7,338 bases of DNA from an uncultured Chloroflexota bacterium (GCA_937988705.1 CALKIA010000026.1:1-7338); one strand, 5' to 3'; positions 1 through 6,706 are shown, numbered from the stretch's first letter. The notes: generated by a model not told the origin, from the letters alone. Made by a program: numbers and translations.

Positions 1-298
1 TCACCTGCCGCGCCAGCCGTGCGCCCGCCCGGTTGATCTCGGACACGCGATCTTCAAGGCCGTGATCGGCCAACTTGTAGCGGTTCGCGCCGAAAGTATT
101 CGTTTCCAGGAGTTCCGCGCCCGCCTGTAAATAGGTGCGGTGAATGTCGAGGATGATGGCGGGCTGCTTGCGATTCAGGTCATCGAAACACGTGTCCATC
201 GAGACGCCGTGCGCGTGAATCTGCGTGCCCATGGCGCCATCCGCCAGCAGCGGGCGATTCGGTTGAGTAATGCGTTGGGAGAAAGGAATAGGAGTCAT
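1..298 (-). CDS. Homocysteine S-methyltransferase-domain protein, N-terminal part (probable Hcy methyltransferase/MTHFR fusion), cut by window edge
   Basis: Ninety-nine codons of the N-terminus are visible; the rest lies beyond base 1. The start is the ATG at 298-296, six bases after the stop of the upstream gene, with AGGCGG just before it as a close-spaced Shine-Dalgarno. Seen: the N-terminal homocysteine S-methyltransferase barrel signature DGAMGT at residues 20-25, CFDDLN at 37-42 and ETNTFGANR at 65-73. In this family the domain moves a methyl group to homocysteine using zinc held by three cysteines, which would lie further in and are not visible. The same motifs occur at the start of MetH in this window, so the two share a domain. 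The short pre-barrel leader resembles the bifunctional homocysteine methyltransferase/methylenetetrahydrofolate reductase (YitJ-like) group; this is inference because the reductase half is out of view. Alternatives are a stand-alone MmuM-like enzyme or a second MetH-type protein. The domain call is firm, the fusion call moderate. Confidence 0.88.
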   Translation of the reverse strand, partial: MTPIPFSQRITQPNRPLLADGAMGTQIHAHGVSMDTCFDDLNRKQPAIILDIHRTYLQAGAELLETNTFGANRYKLADHGLEDRVSEINRAGARLARQV

Positions 299-304
299 GG
301 CCGC

Positions 305-715
305 CTAATTCAAACACGTACCGTACAGGATGATTTGCGTGCCGACGCCATCGTCGGCGCGCGCGATATTAAAATCGACGCGGGCGATCTGCCGCCCCAG
401 GTAAGAGATCGGCGTCGGGTTTTCCACCGAATTGCGCAGGTAGGTGCCAATATGCACGCCATACCACGAACGCACCGTGTTCGAATCATCGGGCGTGTAC
501 AATGTGGCCACCGTCACCCCCATCCCCCACGGATTGATGAAATTGTGAACTTCCGAGCGCACTTCCGCGCCGGGATAGTACGGCAGGCGTTCGGGGAAAT
601 AGACCGAACACACGCCGTTGAACCCCAAGACCGATCCCACGCTGCACGCGAACACGGCCACGACAATGACCAGACAGCCCAGCGCTGGGCCCCAATTACG
701 CCGCTTTTTCTGCAT
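305..715 (-). CDS. Small membrane-anchored protein of unknown function, YPGAE paralog B (136 aa)
   Basis: Not a family I can name. A basic start (MQKKRR) is followed by one hydrophobic segment at about residues 10-32, so the rest probably lies outside the cytoplasm. The soluble part has Cys36, a YYPGAEV motif at 46-52, a TPDDSNTVRSWY stretch at 74-85 and Cys134 close to the C-terminus. The same arrangement occurs in the 124-residue product of the next gene upstream, so the two are diverged paralogs. The cysteines bracket the domain in both and could form a disulfide (inference). Cys24, in VFAC, is only a poor lipobox. GAGGTGA at 720-726 is a suitable ribosome-binding site for the ATG at 715. 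The stop is six bases before the homocysteine methyltransferase-domain gene, so co-translation is likely. 'YPGA' followed by a 'T-D-S...V..WY' stretch recalls anchored proteins that I associate with Chloroflexota, whose role is not known to me. Confidence 0.8.
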   Translation of the reverse strand: MQKKRRNWGPALGCLVIVVAVFACSVGSVLGFNGVCSVYFPERLPYYPGAEVRSEVHNFINPWGMGVTVATLYTPDDSNTVRSWYGVHIGTYLRNSVENPTPISYLGRQIARVDFNIARADDGVGTQIILYGTCLN

Positions 716-727
716 TGCTTCACCTCG

Positions 728-779
728 AACTGCCAGCCCTTAGATCTACTTCGATTACACCGCTGCTGGCAGGACAGTT
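728..779 (-). other. Hairpin between the two paralog genes, next to a ribosome-binding site
   Basis: CTGCCAGC at 730-737 is perfectly complementary to GCTGGCAG at 765-772, giving an eight-base-pair stem with a 27-base loop. Outside it GAA (727-729) can pair with TTC (778-780) across a five-base bulge, because the right side repeats CAG as CAGGACAG. In the transcript the 3' arm ends only a few bases before the GAGGTGA ribosome-binding site of the 136-residue protein. No run of U follows, so it is not a typical intrinsic terminator. It could tune translation or processing between the two genes, or be fortuitous. Confidence 0.35.
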
Positions 780-787
780 CAATTGTT

Positions 788-1162
788 TTACGGACACATT
801 TGCGCCAGCGTGATCACGCTGCCATTGCCATCGGGCGCCGCTTCGATGATCCAGTTCTCCGACGGCAGCACACTCACATTGCCGCTGACGACCCGCTCCC
901 GCATGGCGGCGGCGCGCTGACTGGTGTACCACGCCTCGACCGTTTCCGGGGCATCGGCGCTGCGCAGTTCCACGCGCTGCTGCGCCAGAAACGGATAGTC
1001 CTCAACGACGATCTCTGCGCCGGGATAAAGCGCCAGCGCGTCCCGAAATTGACTCTGGCAGCGGTTGTTCAAGAAGGCTGCCAATAGTCCCGACGTGACG
1101 ATGACCGCCAAAGTGATCATCCCAACCCCTGCCAGAATGCCCCGATTATCGCGCCGGATCAT
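788..1162 (-). CDS. Small membrane-anchored protein of unknown function, YPGAE paralog A (124 aa)
   Basis: Unrecognised family, paralogous to the 136-residue product encoded directly downstream. Basic residues at the start (MIRRDNR) precede one hydrophobic helix at about residues 9-31, consistent with a signal anchor and an external C-terminal domain. In that domain are Cys35, LYPGAEI at 45-51, APETVEAWY at 71-79 and Cys123, one residue before the end. The alignment to the neighbour covers the YPGAE site, the WY site, the last beta-strand-like segment and both terminal cysteines, whereas the membrane helices differ. The ATG start is strongly supported by GAGGAGG at 1169-1175, six bases upstream. 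The gene lies 74 bases after metH and 72 bases before its paralog; no clear terminator separates it from metH, so read-through is possible. No catalytic motif is visible. A sensor, binding or structural role cannot be distinguished from sequence. Confidence 0.8.
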   Translation of the reverse strand: MIRRDNRGILAGVGMITLAVIVTSGLLAAFLNNRCQSQFRDALALYPGAEIVVEDYPFLAQQRVELRSADAPETVEAWYTSQRAAAMRERVVSGNVSVLPSENWIIEAAPDGNGSVITLAQMCP

Positions 1163-1168
1163 GCGCTG

Positions 1169-1175
1169 CCTCCTC
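1169..1175 (-). promoter_or_regulatory. Strong Shine-Dalgarno of paralog A
   Basis: On the minus strand GAGGAGG lies six bases before the ATG at 1162, an almost perfect anti-16S match. It fixes the start of the 124-residue protein and is stronger than the sites before metH or the RAYT gene. In the 74-base gap after metH I see neither a clear terminator hairpin nor a convincing -35/-10 pair. Confidence 0.7.
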
Positions 1176-1236
1176 GATTAACATTACAGGAAGTCTATCT
1201 CAGCGCGATCCTCCGGCATACCTCACAATTGCGGGG

Positions 1237-4200
1237 TTACGCCTCTTCGATCTGCTGGACGCGATCCACACCCACACTGAAATACTTCGCGTCCGGGTGA
1301 TGCACGACGATCGCCGCCGTGCTCTGCTCCGGTATCCACTGATACGCGGGGCTGAGCGTCATGCCCAGTTCGCTCACCGCGTTCGGCAGCAGATTCAGCA
1401 CCGTCTGGTGATCGCTCAAATCCGGGCAGGCAGGATAGCCCCAGCTGTAGCGCTTGCCGCGCTTCTCGGGCACGCCCAACTCACGGTTGATCACGATCTT
1501 GTTGACGTAGTTCGCCGTCGCTTCAGCCGTTTGCACGGCCAACCCGTGGAAGAAATATGCCTCGGTATATTCGTTGGCGCCTTGCAGCTGGTCAAAGTGC
1601 TGCGTCGCCACCTCACCGACTGTCACGATTTGCAGCGGCACAGTGTCAATGCGCCCGCTGTCGGCCGCCGCGTAATAATCGCTGATGCACAGATGCTCGC
1701 CGAACGGCTGGCGCGGGAACGTGAAGCGCGCAATTTCGCGGCGTTCAACCTCCGGCAGGCGGCGGTCGGCGCCTTTACCCGTGAAACGCAGCGTCTGCAG
1801 GAACGGTTCAGGATCGTAGATCACCAGATCTTCGCCCTCGCTGTTGGCCGGGAAGTACCCGTAGACCGCCTGCGGTTGGAGCGTCTTGGCGCTCAACGCC
1901 TCGCGCGTCATTTTGTACAGGCGCGCCTCAAATTCGGCTTCCAGCTTCTTCCATTCTTCGCCGTGCGTGTTGGTCGCGCCCCACGATAGGCGGAAGAGTT
2001 CCGGCTTGTGCAGGTACTGCAAGACGATTTCCAGCGGCAGCGAGCGGATCGTTTTGATGCCCCAGAACGGCGGCGTTGGGATATCGGCGGCGGGCTTGAC
2101 CGTGACCACCCGGTCGTAATTGCGCTGGCGCGTCACCGGCACGGGGCGGTCGAGTTCTTTATAGGCGGCGGCCTGCGTCTGCGTGATGAGCGCCTCGCGA
2201 TGGTTCATAAGCTGCTCCATCGTCTCCAGGCCTTCGAAGGCGTCCTTGCAGTAGAACACGCCCGGCTCATAGGGCTGATCGCTGCCTTCGAGGAACAGGG
2301 TGCGCAGCCCGAAGCGGCGGTTGATCGCCGCGCCGCCGATCAGCACGGGATAGTTGAGCCCACGCCGCGCTAGCTCGTTGACGATCAGCGGCATCTGCTT
2401 GGACGTACTCACCAACAGCGCGCTCAGCCCGATGGCGTCGGCTTTGAGTTCGACCGCCTTCTCGATGATCGTATTGGCAGGCACCTGCTTGCCCAGATCG
2501 TGGACAGTGTAGCCATTGTTGCTCAAAATCGTCTTGACGAGGTTCTTGCCGATGTCATGCACATCGCCGTAGACCGTCGCCAGCACGACCGTGCCTTTGG
2601 TGACGCCTTCCAGCCGTTCCATAAAGCCTTCGAGATAGCCGACCGTCTTCTTCATGACTTCGGCGGACTGCAGCACGAACGGCAGAATCAGCTCGCCCGC
2701 GCCGAATTTATCGCCGACTTCCTTCATGGCAGGGAGCAGCACATTGTTCAGCACGCCGACCGCATCCTGCCGTGTCAGGCAGTCGTCGATCAGCTTCTCG
2801 ACGCCGTCTTTCTTGCGGTGGAGAATCTGCCAGTGAAGCGCCTGTTCGGCGGTCATATCCGCGGTCGGGTCTTCGGCCTGCTGCCCGCCAACTTTGACTT
2901 CGTTCTGCTCAAAGTACTGGATGAAGCGCGGCAGCGCATTTTCATCAGTGTTGTAGATCAAATCGTTCGCCAGCTTGCGCTGATCTTCGGGGATTTCGGC
3001 GTAGGGTGTGATGTGCGCCGGGTTGACAATCGCCATATCCAGCCCCGCCTGCACCGCGTGATACAGGAACACGCTGTTGAGCACACCGCGCGCCGCCACG
3101 CCGATCCCAAACGAGACGTTGCTCACGCCCAGCGCGGTCATCACACCCGGCATGTGCTGTTTGATCAGGCGGATGCCCTCCATCGTCTCGACTGCGTCAT
3201 TACGCAAATCGGCCTGCCCGGTGGTGAGCGGGAACGTCAGCGTGTCGAAGATCAAATCCTGCGGCAGCAGGCCGTAGTCGTTGACGGCAATCTCGGTGAT
3301 GCGCTGCGCGATGGCGAGTTTCTTGTCGCGCGTGTGCGCCATGCCCTCTTCGTCAATCGTCATCGAGAGCACGCCCGCGCCATATTTGCGCGCAATCGGC
3401 AGCACCTTATCGATGCGTTCGCGCCCGTTTTCCAGATTGTTCCCGTTGATGATCGCGCGTCCCGGGTACACCGAGAGCGCCGCTTCGGCCACGGGCGGCT
3501 CGGTCACATCGATGATGAGCGGTGTCTCGACGGCCATCGCCAGCTTCTTGACGAGGATCTTCATCTGCTCAGCTTCGTCGATGCGTTCGGTGAGTGCGAC
3601 CTGCACATCAAGCATGTGCGCGCCGCTGTCCACCTGCTGCACGGCGATCGGGATCACGCTGTCGTAGTCTTCCGCGAGGATCAGCTGCTTGACCTTGCGG
3701 CTGCCCTGCGTGTTGATGCGTTCGCCGATCATCGTCGGGCCGGGGTTCTGGATCATCGGCACGGCGCGCATGTTGCTGGACGCCTTCGCCACATTGTCAA
3801 GTTCACGGCGCAGCGGTTCGCGGCGCGGGGCATGCCCGGCGAGTTCTTCTTCATAGCTGTGACCGTGCACCGCTTCGTACAACTTGGCGATATGATCCGG
3901 CCGGGTGCCGCAGCACCCACCGACGATGCCGACGCCCCAGCGCGTGAACTCTGACACCATCTCGCTAAACGGATCAGGCTCCATCGGGTAGACCGCTTCG
4001 CCATCCACGTTGATCGGTAGACCAGCGTTCGGCAGAATGCTGATCGGGTAGGGGCTGTTCTCGACAAGGAACTTGACGGGTTCGCGCATGTATTCCGGGC
4101 CGGTCGAACAGTTCAGGCCAATCACGTCCAGTTGCAGCGGTTCGAGCGTAGTCAAGGCACTGGCGATGTCCGTACCGAACAACATGCGTCCGGTCGTATC

Positions 4201-4830
4201 CAGCGTCACCTGCACCTGTAACGGAATCCGCACGCCCAGATCCTCGAACAGGCGGTTGATACCGTACACCGCCGCCTTAACTTCGAGGATATCCTGACTC
4301 GTCTCGATCAGCAGGACATCGCAGCCACCCTCGACCAGACCTTTCGCCTGCGCGTAGAACACATCCGCCAGTTCATCAAACGTGATGTTGCTCAGGTCGG
4401 GATCGGTGCCGCTCGGCAGCTTGCCCGACGGCCCGATGCTGCCCGCCACCATGCGTGGAATGCCCGTCTCCGCCTCGATCCTGTCGCACACGCCGCGCGC
4501 CAACTGCGCCGCCGTATAGTTGATTTCGTACGCCTTGTCCTGCAAGCCATATTCGCGCAGCGTCAACGGGTTGCTGCGGAAGGTACAGGTTTCCACGGCT
4601 TCCGCGCCGACGCGCAAGAACGATTCGTGGATCGCCGCGATCACGTCCGGGCGCGTGATCACCAGATAGTCGTTACAGCCGTTGTACTGTTCACCACCGA
4701 AGTCGTCGGCGGTCAGGTTGTAGCGCTGAATGCTCGTTCCCATCGCGCCGTCAAAGATCACGACGTGATCGTGAATCGCGTCCAGATAGCGGCGGTTCGT
4801 ATACGTTCGATTTGTGTGTCTCTGCGTCAT
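1237..4830 (-). CDS. metH: Cobalamin-dependent methionine synthase MetH
   Basis: Cytoplasmic enzyme that transfers the methyl group of 5-methyltetrahydrofolate through cobalamin to homocysteine, giving methionine. All four modules are visible in 1197 residues (E. coli MetH is about 1227). Homocysteine domain, about 1-330: DGAMGT at 27-32 and zinc cysteines Cys241 (LNCSTGP), Cys306 and Cys307 (GGCCGTRP). Folate domain, about 360-630, opening with GPTMIGERIN. Cobalamin cap and Rossmann domains, about 650-880: DVHDIGKN with His758 as lower cobalt ligand, then GLSALLVS and VLIGGAA. Reactivation domain to the end: YGYFPANSEGEDL and the AdoMet-binding motif beginning at Arg1127 and ending GYPACPD. 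The ATG at 4830 is preferred over the GTG at 4836 because the latter directly abuts the preceding stop and lacks a ribosome-binding site, while TTAGGTGAGC precedes the ATG. No key residue is missing. The RAYT gene lies immediately upstream, leaving no room for a dedicated leader or riboswitch. Confidence 0.98.
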   Translation of the reverse strand: MTQRHTNRTYTNRRYLDAIHDHVVIFDGAMGTSIQRYNLTADDFGGEQYNGCNDYLVITRPDVIAAIHESFLRVGAEAVETCTFRSNPLTLREYGLQDKAYEINYTAAQLARGVCDRIEAETGIPRMVAGSIGPSGKLPSGTDPDLSNITFDELADVFYAQAKGLVEGGCDVLLIETSQDILEVKAAVYGINRLFEDLGVRIPLQVQVTLDTTGRMLFGTDIASALTTLEPLQLDVIGLNCSTGPEYMREPVKFLVENSPYPISILPNAGLPINVDGEAVYPMEPDPFSEMVSEFTRWGVGIVGGCCGTRPDHIAKLYEAVHGHSYEEELAGHAPRREPLRRELDNVAKASSNMRAVPMIQNPGPTMIGERINTQGSRKVKQLILAEDYDSVIPIAVQQVDSGAHMLDVQVALTERIDEAEQMKILVKKLAMAVETPLIIDVTEPPVAEAALSVYPGRAIINGNNLENGRERIDKVLPIARKYGAGVLSMTIDEEGMAHTRDKKLAIAQRITEIAVNDYGLLPQDLIFDTLTFPLTTGQADLRNDAVETMEGIRLIKQHMPGVMTALGVSNVSFGIGVAARGVLNSVFLYHAVQAGLDMAIVNPAHITPYAEIPEDQRKLANDLIYNTDENALPRFIQYFEQNEVKVGGQQAEDPTADMTAEQALHWQILHRKKDGVEKLIDDCLTRQDAVGVLNNVLLPAMKEVGDKFGAGELILPFVLQSAEVMKKTVGYLEGFMERLEGVTKGTVVLATVYGDVHDIGKNLVKTILSNNGYTVHDLGKQVPANTIIEKAVELKADAIGLSALLVSTSKQMPLIVNELARRGLNYPVLIGGAAINRRFGLRTLFLEGSDQPYEPGVFYCKDAFEGLETMEQLMNHREALITQTQAAAYKELDRPVPVTRQRNYDRVVTVKPAADIPTPPFWGIKTIRSLPLEIVLQYLHKPELFRLSWGATNTHGEEWKKLEAEFEARLYKMTREALSAKTLQPQAVYGYFPANSEGEDLVIYDPEPFLQTLRFTGKGADRRLPEVERREIARFTFPRQPFGEHLCISDYYAAADSGRIDTVPLQIVTVGEVATQHFDQLQGANEYTEAYFFHGLAVQTAEATANYVNKIVINRELGVPEKRGKRYSWGYPACPDLSDHQTVLNLLPNAVSELGMTLSPAYQWIPEQSTAAIVVHHPDAKYFSVGVDRVQQIEEA

Positions 4831-4832
4831 GC

Positions 4833-4839
4833 TCACCTA
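4833..4839 (-). promoter_or_regulatory. metH ribosome-binding site overlapping the RAYT stop codon
   Basis: On the minus strand the RAYT stop TAG (4839-4837) is part of TTAGGTGAGC before the metH ATG at 4830. The AGG core shares two bases with the stop codon and ends five bases before the ATG. Ribosomes ending the RAYT would therefore sit on the metH initiation site, a layout typical of translational coupling. The coupling itself is inference. Confidence 0.6.
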
Positions 4840-5421
4840 ATTTCTGCTTACGTTTGCCAGATTCTCCCGGTCGTCGGCCCACCGACCGGGATTGAATACG
4901 ATGTACTCGCGAATTTCTTTCAACATGGGTTCATGCCGAATGACCTGTTCATAGTAATTGCGCTGCCACAACCTACCTTGGAACGGCTGCCAAGCATGAC
5001 CCTTAACACCACGAATGTAATCATTCGTTGTCATTGTCTTAAACCATTGTACGATCTGCGACAATGAAGGATTTGACGACTCTGCCTGTAGGGGCGCACC
5101 TATGTGTGCGCCCTGATCTACTTGGTTCGTGGGATCAGGGCAGACACATAGGTCTGCCCCTACAATGACAATCACGCCATGCACATGATTCGGCATAATT
5201 ACAAAGGCATCCAGATCGATTTCCGGGAATTTGCGTCCCAGCTCATACCACCATTTTTCGATCATTTTCCCGGCGCTGTTCAGCACCATCTCGCCTTCCG
5301 CAATCTCGCCAAACCGATTGGCACGGTCTTGGGTACAAATGGTGACGAAATACGCACCATTTTGGGCATAATCGTAATCCTGCAAGCGAATCGAGCGGCG
5401 ATGGTGGTCATGTGAATTCAT
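4837..5421 (-). CDS. REP-associated tyrosine transposase (RAYT, Y1/HUH family) with an in-frame repeat insertion
   Basis: Single-strand DNA nuclease of the IS200-related Y1 family, of the chromosomal RAYT type that acts on REP hairpins. Seen in 194 residues: the N-terminal RRSIRL...GAYFVTICTQ strand (about 9-31), the HUH motif as MPNHVHG with His79 and His81, and the tyrosine helix LWQRNYYEQVIRHE (151-164) with Tyr156/Tyr157, one of which should be the nucleophile. It closes with YIVFNP..W, common at the end of this family. No key residue seems lost, so it may be active. Residues 87-112 are encoded by a REPIN-like inverted repeat and form an extra segment between the HUH strand and the SLSQIVQWFK helix. 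The gene is AT-richer than its surroundings: one 60-base line here (4981-5040) has 27 G+C against 38 in a line of metH (3421-3480), which suggests separate ancestry. The ATG at 5421 gives the family-typical start, though its ribosome-binding site is weak (GTTGGGGCAACC). Confidence 0.93.
   Translation of the reverse strand: MNSHDHHRRSIRLQDYDYAQNGAYFVTICTQDRANRFGEIAEGEMVLNSAGKMIEKWWYELGRKFPEIDLDAFVIMPNHVHGVIVIVGADLCVCPDPTNQVDQGAHIGAPLQAESSNPSLSQIVQWFKTMTTNDYIRGVKGHAWQPFQGRLWQRNYYEQVIRHEPMLKEIREYIVFNPGRWADDRENLANVSRN
5087..5164. repeat. REPIN-like element: two inverted REP-type hairpins inside the RAYT gene
   Basis: Two 32-base arms (5087-5118 and 5133-5164) are inverted copies around a 14-base spacer; 28 of 32 positions match. 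Each arm begins TGTAGGGGC at its outer end and contains its own perfect hairpin: GGGCGCAC, six-base loop CTATGT, GTGCGCCC in the left arm; GGGCAGAC, the same loop, GTCTGCCC in the right arm (read on the minus strand). The four differences between arms fall at paired stem positions and keep both stems perfect. TGATC and GATCA at the inner ends can also pair, so the whole element can fold as one long hairpin. Its length of 78 bases is 26 codons, and the frame of the host gene passes through it without a stop. REP pairs of this kind are known substrates of RAYTs in other bacteria; movement by this RAYT is inferred. Confidence 0.88.
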
Positions 5422-5446
5422 GGTTGCCCCAACGGCTAGTTCGCTC

Positions 5447-6211
5447 TTACAGCTTCAAGCACGCCTCGACCGCCAGCGCGAACAACTTCTGCCGCGTATC
5501 CGGTCGTCCTGAGATCCAATTACGATGATCCCATTCATCGCCGCTCAAATCATCGCCGCTGTACAGAATCTGCCCGAAGGTCACGGCGCGAAACTTCGCC
5601 ACCGCGAAAAACGCCGCCGCTTCCATCTCAACCGTCAAACAGCCTTCGTCGCGCCGGTGCGCCACCTTGCCGGGCGTTTCGCGATACAGGGCGTCGGTCG
5701 TCCACGTCTTGCCGATCACATAGGGCACGTGATGCGCCTCCAGCGTCTGCTGAAGCGCTTCGATAGCTTCCGGACTGGCGGCGACATCGCGGCTCGGCGG
5801 CAGATAGTGATACGACAACCCCTCATCGCGGATCGCCAGCACCGGCACAACGACATGTCCGACGGCGAGATCCTTATTCAGCACGCCCGCGCCGCCGCAC
5901 GCGATGAACTTCTTCGCGCCGAGCGCAATCGCCTCTTCGAGATAGCCCGCTGCCAGCGGCGCGCCAACGCCGGGATGCAGGACGGCCACCCGCTGCCCGT
6001 TCTGCTCAATAACGTAGATCGGGTTCTGCCCTATTTCGCTCCGCAGGATGATCACCTGCTCGGCTTCCGCGCAGGCCGCGTTGATCACTTCCTGAAAAAA
6101 GCACAGCACACAGTGTTCCGGCATGCGGTCAAGCGGACGCAGCAAGCGGTGCGGCTCGATCATGGCGTTGGGATTGCTGTCATATTCGAGAATCGGATAC
6201 TCGTGAGCCAT
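5447..6211 (-). CDS. Nucleoside phosphorylase (PNP/UDP family)
   Basis: Cytoplasmic enzyme that splits a nucleoside with phosphate to free base and ribose-1-phosphate, in nucleoside salvage. The 254 residues match a full family-1 phosphorylase. Visible motifs: PGVGAP at 80-85 in the phosphate/loop region, CGGAG at 105-109, WTTDALYRE at 170-178 and the ribose-binding VEMEAAAFF at 194-202, followed by YSGDDLSGDEWDHR at 217-230. An N-terminal extension with PEHCVLCFFQEVI (31-43) precedes the core and is familiar from bacterial proteins usually named uridine or nucleoside phosphorylase. Substrate preference (uridine, purine nucleoside or methylthioadenosine) cannot be read safely. The ATG at 6211 lies six bases after the DinB-like gene stop, with AAGGG about ten bases upstream as a modest ribosome-binding site. 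The stop is only 25 bases before the RAYT start. Confidence 0.9.
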   Translation of the reverse strand: MAHEYPILEYDSNPNAMIEPHRLLRPLDRMPEHCVLCFFQEVINAACAEAEQVIILRSEIGQNPIYVIEQNGQRVAVLHPGVGAPLAAGYLEEAIALGAKKFIACGGAGVLNKDLAVGHVVVPVLAIRDEGLSYHYLPPSRDVAASPEAIEALQQTLEAHHVPYVIGKTWTTDALYRETPGKVAHRRDEGCLTVEMEAAAFFAVAKFRAVTFGQILYSGDDLSGDEWDHRNWISGRPDTRQKLFALAVEACLKL

Positions 6212-6217
6212 CGCGCT

Positions 6218-6682
6218 TTAGCCCTTGTTCTGGAAGTCGACCAACTGGTGCGTGTGCATTTCCATATCTTCGCTCATCGCGTCTAACCATCCACCATAGC
6301 CCCGCACGGTACTGACCTGCTGCGGTGGCAGTCCTTCGGCGCGGCTGATCGTCCGTTCAATCAGTCCGCGAAACTCACTTAAAGTCGATTTCCAGTCGAG
6401 TCCCGCGCGCGCCTCGACCGATTTGGCGTTAAAGGCGTCAAAATCGTATTCGATCGGTTCGAGATCCCCGGTCGCATACAGATCAAAGCGGCGGTGCACT
6501 TCAACCAACCAGCCCGACTCATGCGCGATGATCTGCCGGGGCGACCACCAGCCGCACGCCTCCGATTTTTCCGCCAATTCGGGCGAATACCCATCCGCCA
6601 CGGCCAGCATTGCGCCGCTAACGTGCCGGAAGTGCTGCAATGCCGACTGGAATTTCTCTAAAGCGGTCAGTTGATCCGTCAT
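6218..6682 (-). CDS. DinB-like four-helix-bundle protein
   Basis: A 154-residue, mainly helical cytoplasmic protein that fits the DinB/YfiT-like superfamily. Many members bind a metal with three histidines, and some are thiol-dependent transferases; most have no known reaction. Seen: WWSPRQIIAHESGW at 45-58, where the conserved helix-2 histidine is His54, and a last helix with MHTHQLVDF (142-150) giving His143 and His145 as the likely remaining ligands. YGGWLDAMSEDME before it resembles the family's closing helix. The start at 6682 has AAGGGA seven bases upstream (GGAGAAAGGGATTGACTG). It sits 24 bases after the DUF1003 gene and six bases before the phosphorylase gene, so the three may share a transcript. 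Substrate unknown; the family call rests on motif pattern and length. Confidence 0.75.
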   Translation of the reverse strand: MTDQLTALEKFQSALQHFRHVSGAMLAVADGYSPELAEKSEACGWWSPRQIIAHESGWLVEVHRRFDLYATGDLEPIEYDFDAFNAKSVEARAGLDWKSTLSEFRGLIERTISRAEGLPPQQVSTVRGYGGWLDAMSEDMEMHTHQLVDFQNKG

Positions 6683-6706
6683 CAGTCAATCCCTTTCTCC
6701 CCATCA

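Noticed and set aside
642..653. Possible lipobox at Cys24 (VFAC) of the 136-residue protein
   Set aside because: Phe at the -2 position and continued hydrophobic sequence after the Cys fit a plain membrane anchor better than a lipoprotein.
140..1087. Plus-strand open frame of about 315 codons across three minus-strand genes
   Set aside because: It runs antisense to the homocysteine methyltransferase-domain gene and both paralogs, which have good ribosome-binding sites and family features; its product shows none.
2500..3954. Long plus-strand open frame (about 484 codons) opposite metH
   Set aside because: It lies fully antisense to a MetH with all motifs intact, and its product is rich in Arg, His, Asp and Val as expected from the complement of a GC-rich gene. 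No recognisable domain.
4044..4053. A further GTAGGGGC match inside metH, resembling the REP outer end
   Set aside because: It has no following hairpin or partner arm and encodes part of a normal MetH segment (YPIS); chance match.
4834..4836. GTG start for metH directly after the RAYT stop
   Set aside because: It would leave no ribosome-binding site at a usable distance, while the ATG six bases on has AGG at five bases spacing.
5525..6286. Plus-strand open frame of about 253 codons opposite the phosphorylase
   Set aside because: Antisense shadow of a clear PNP/UDP-family gene; low-complexity His/Arg-rich product.
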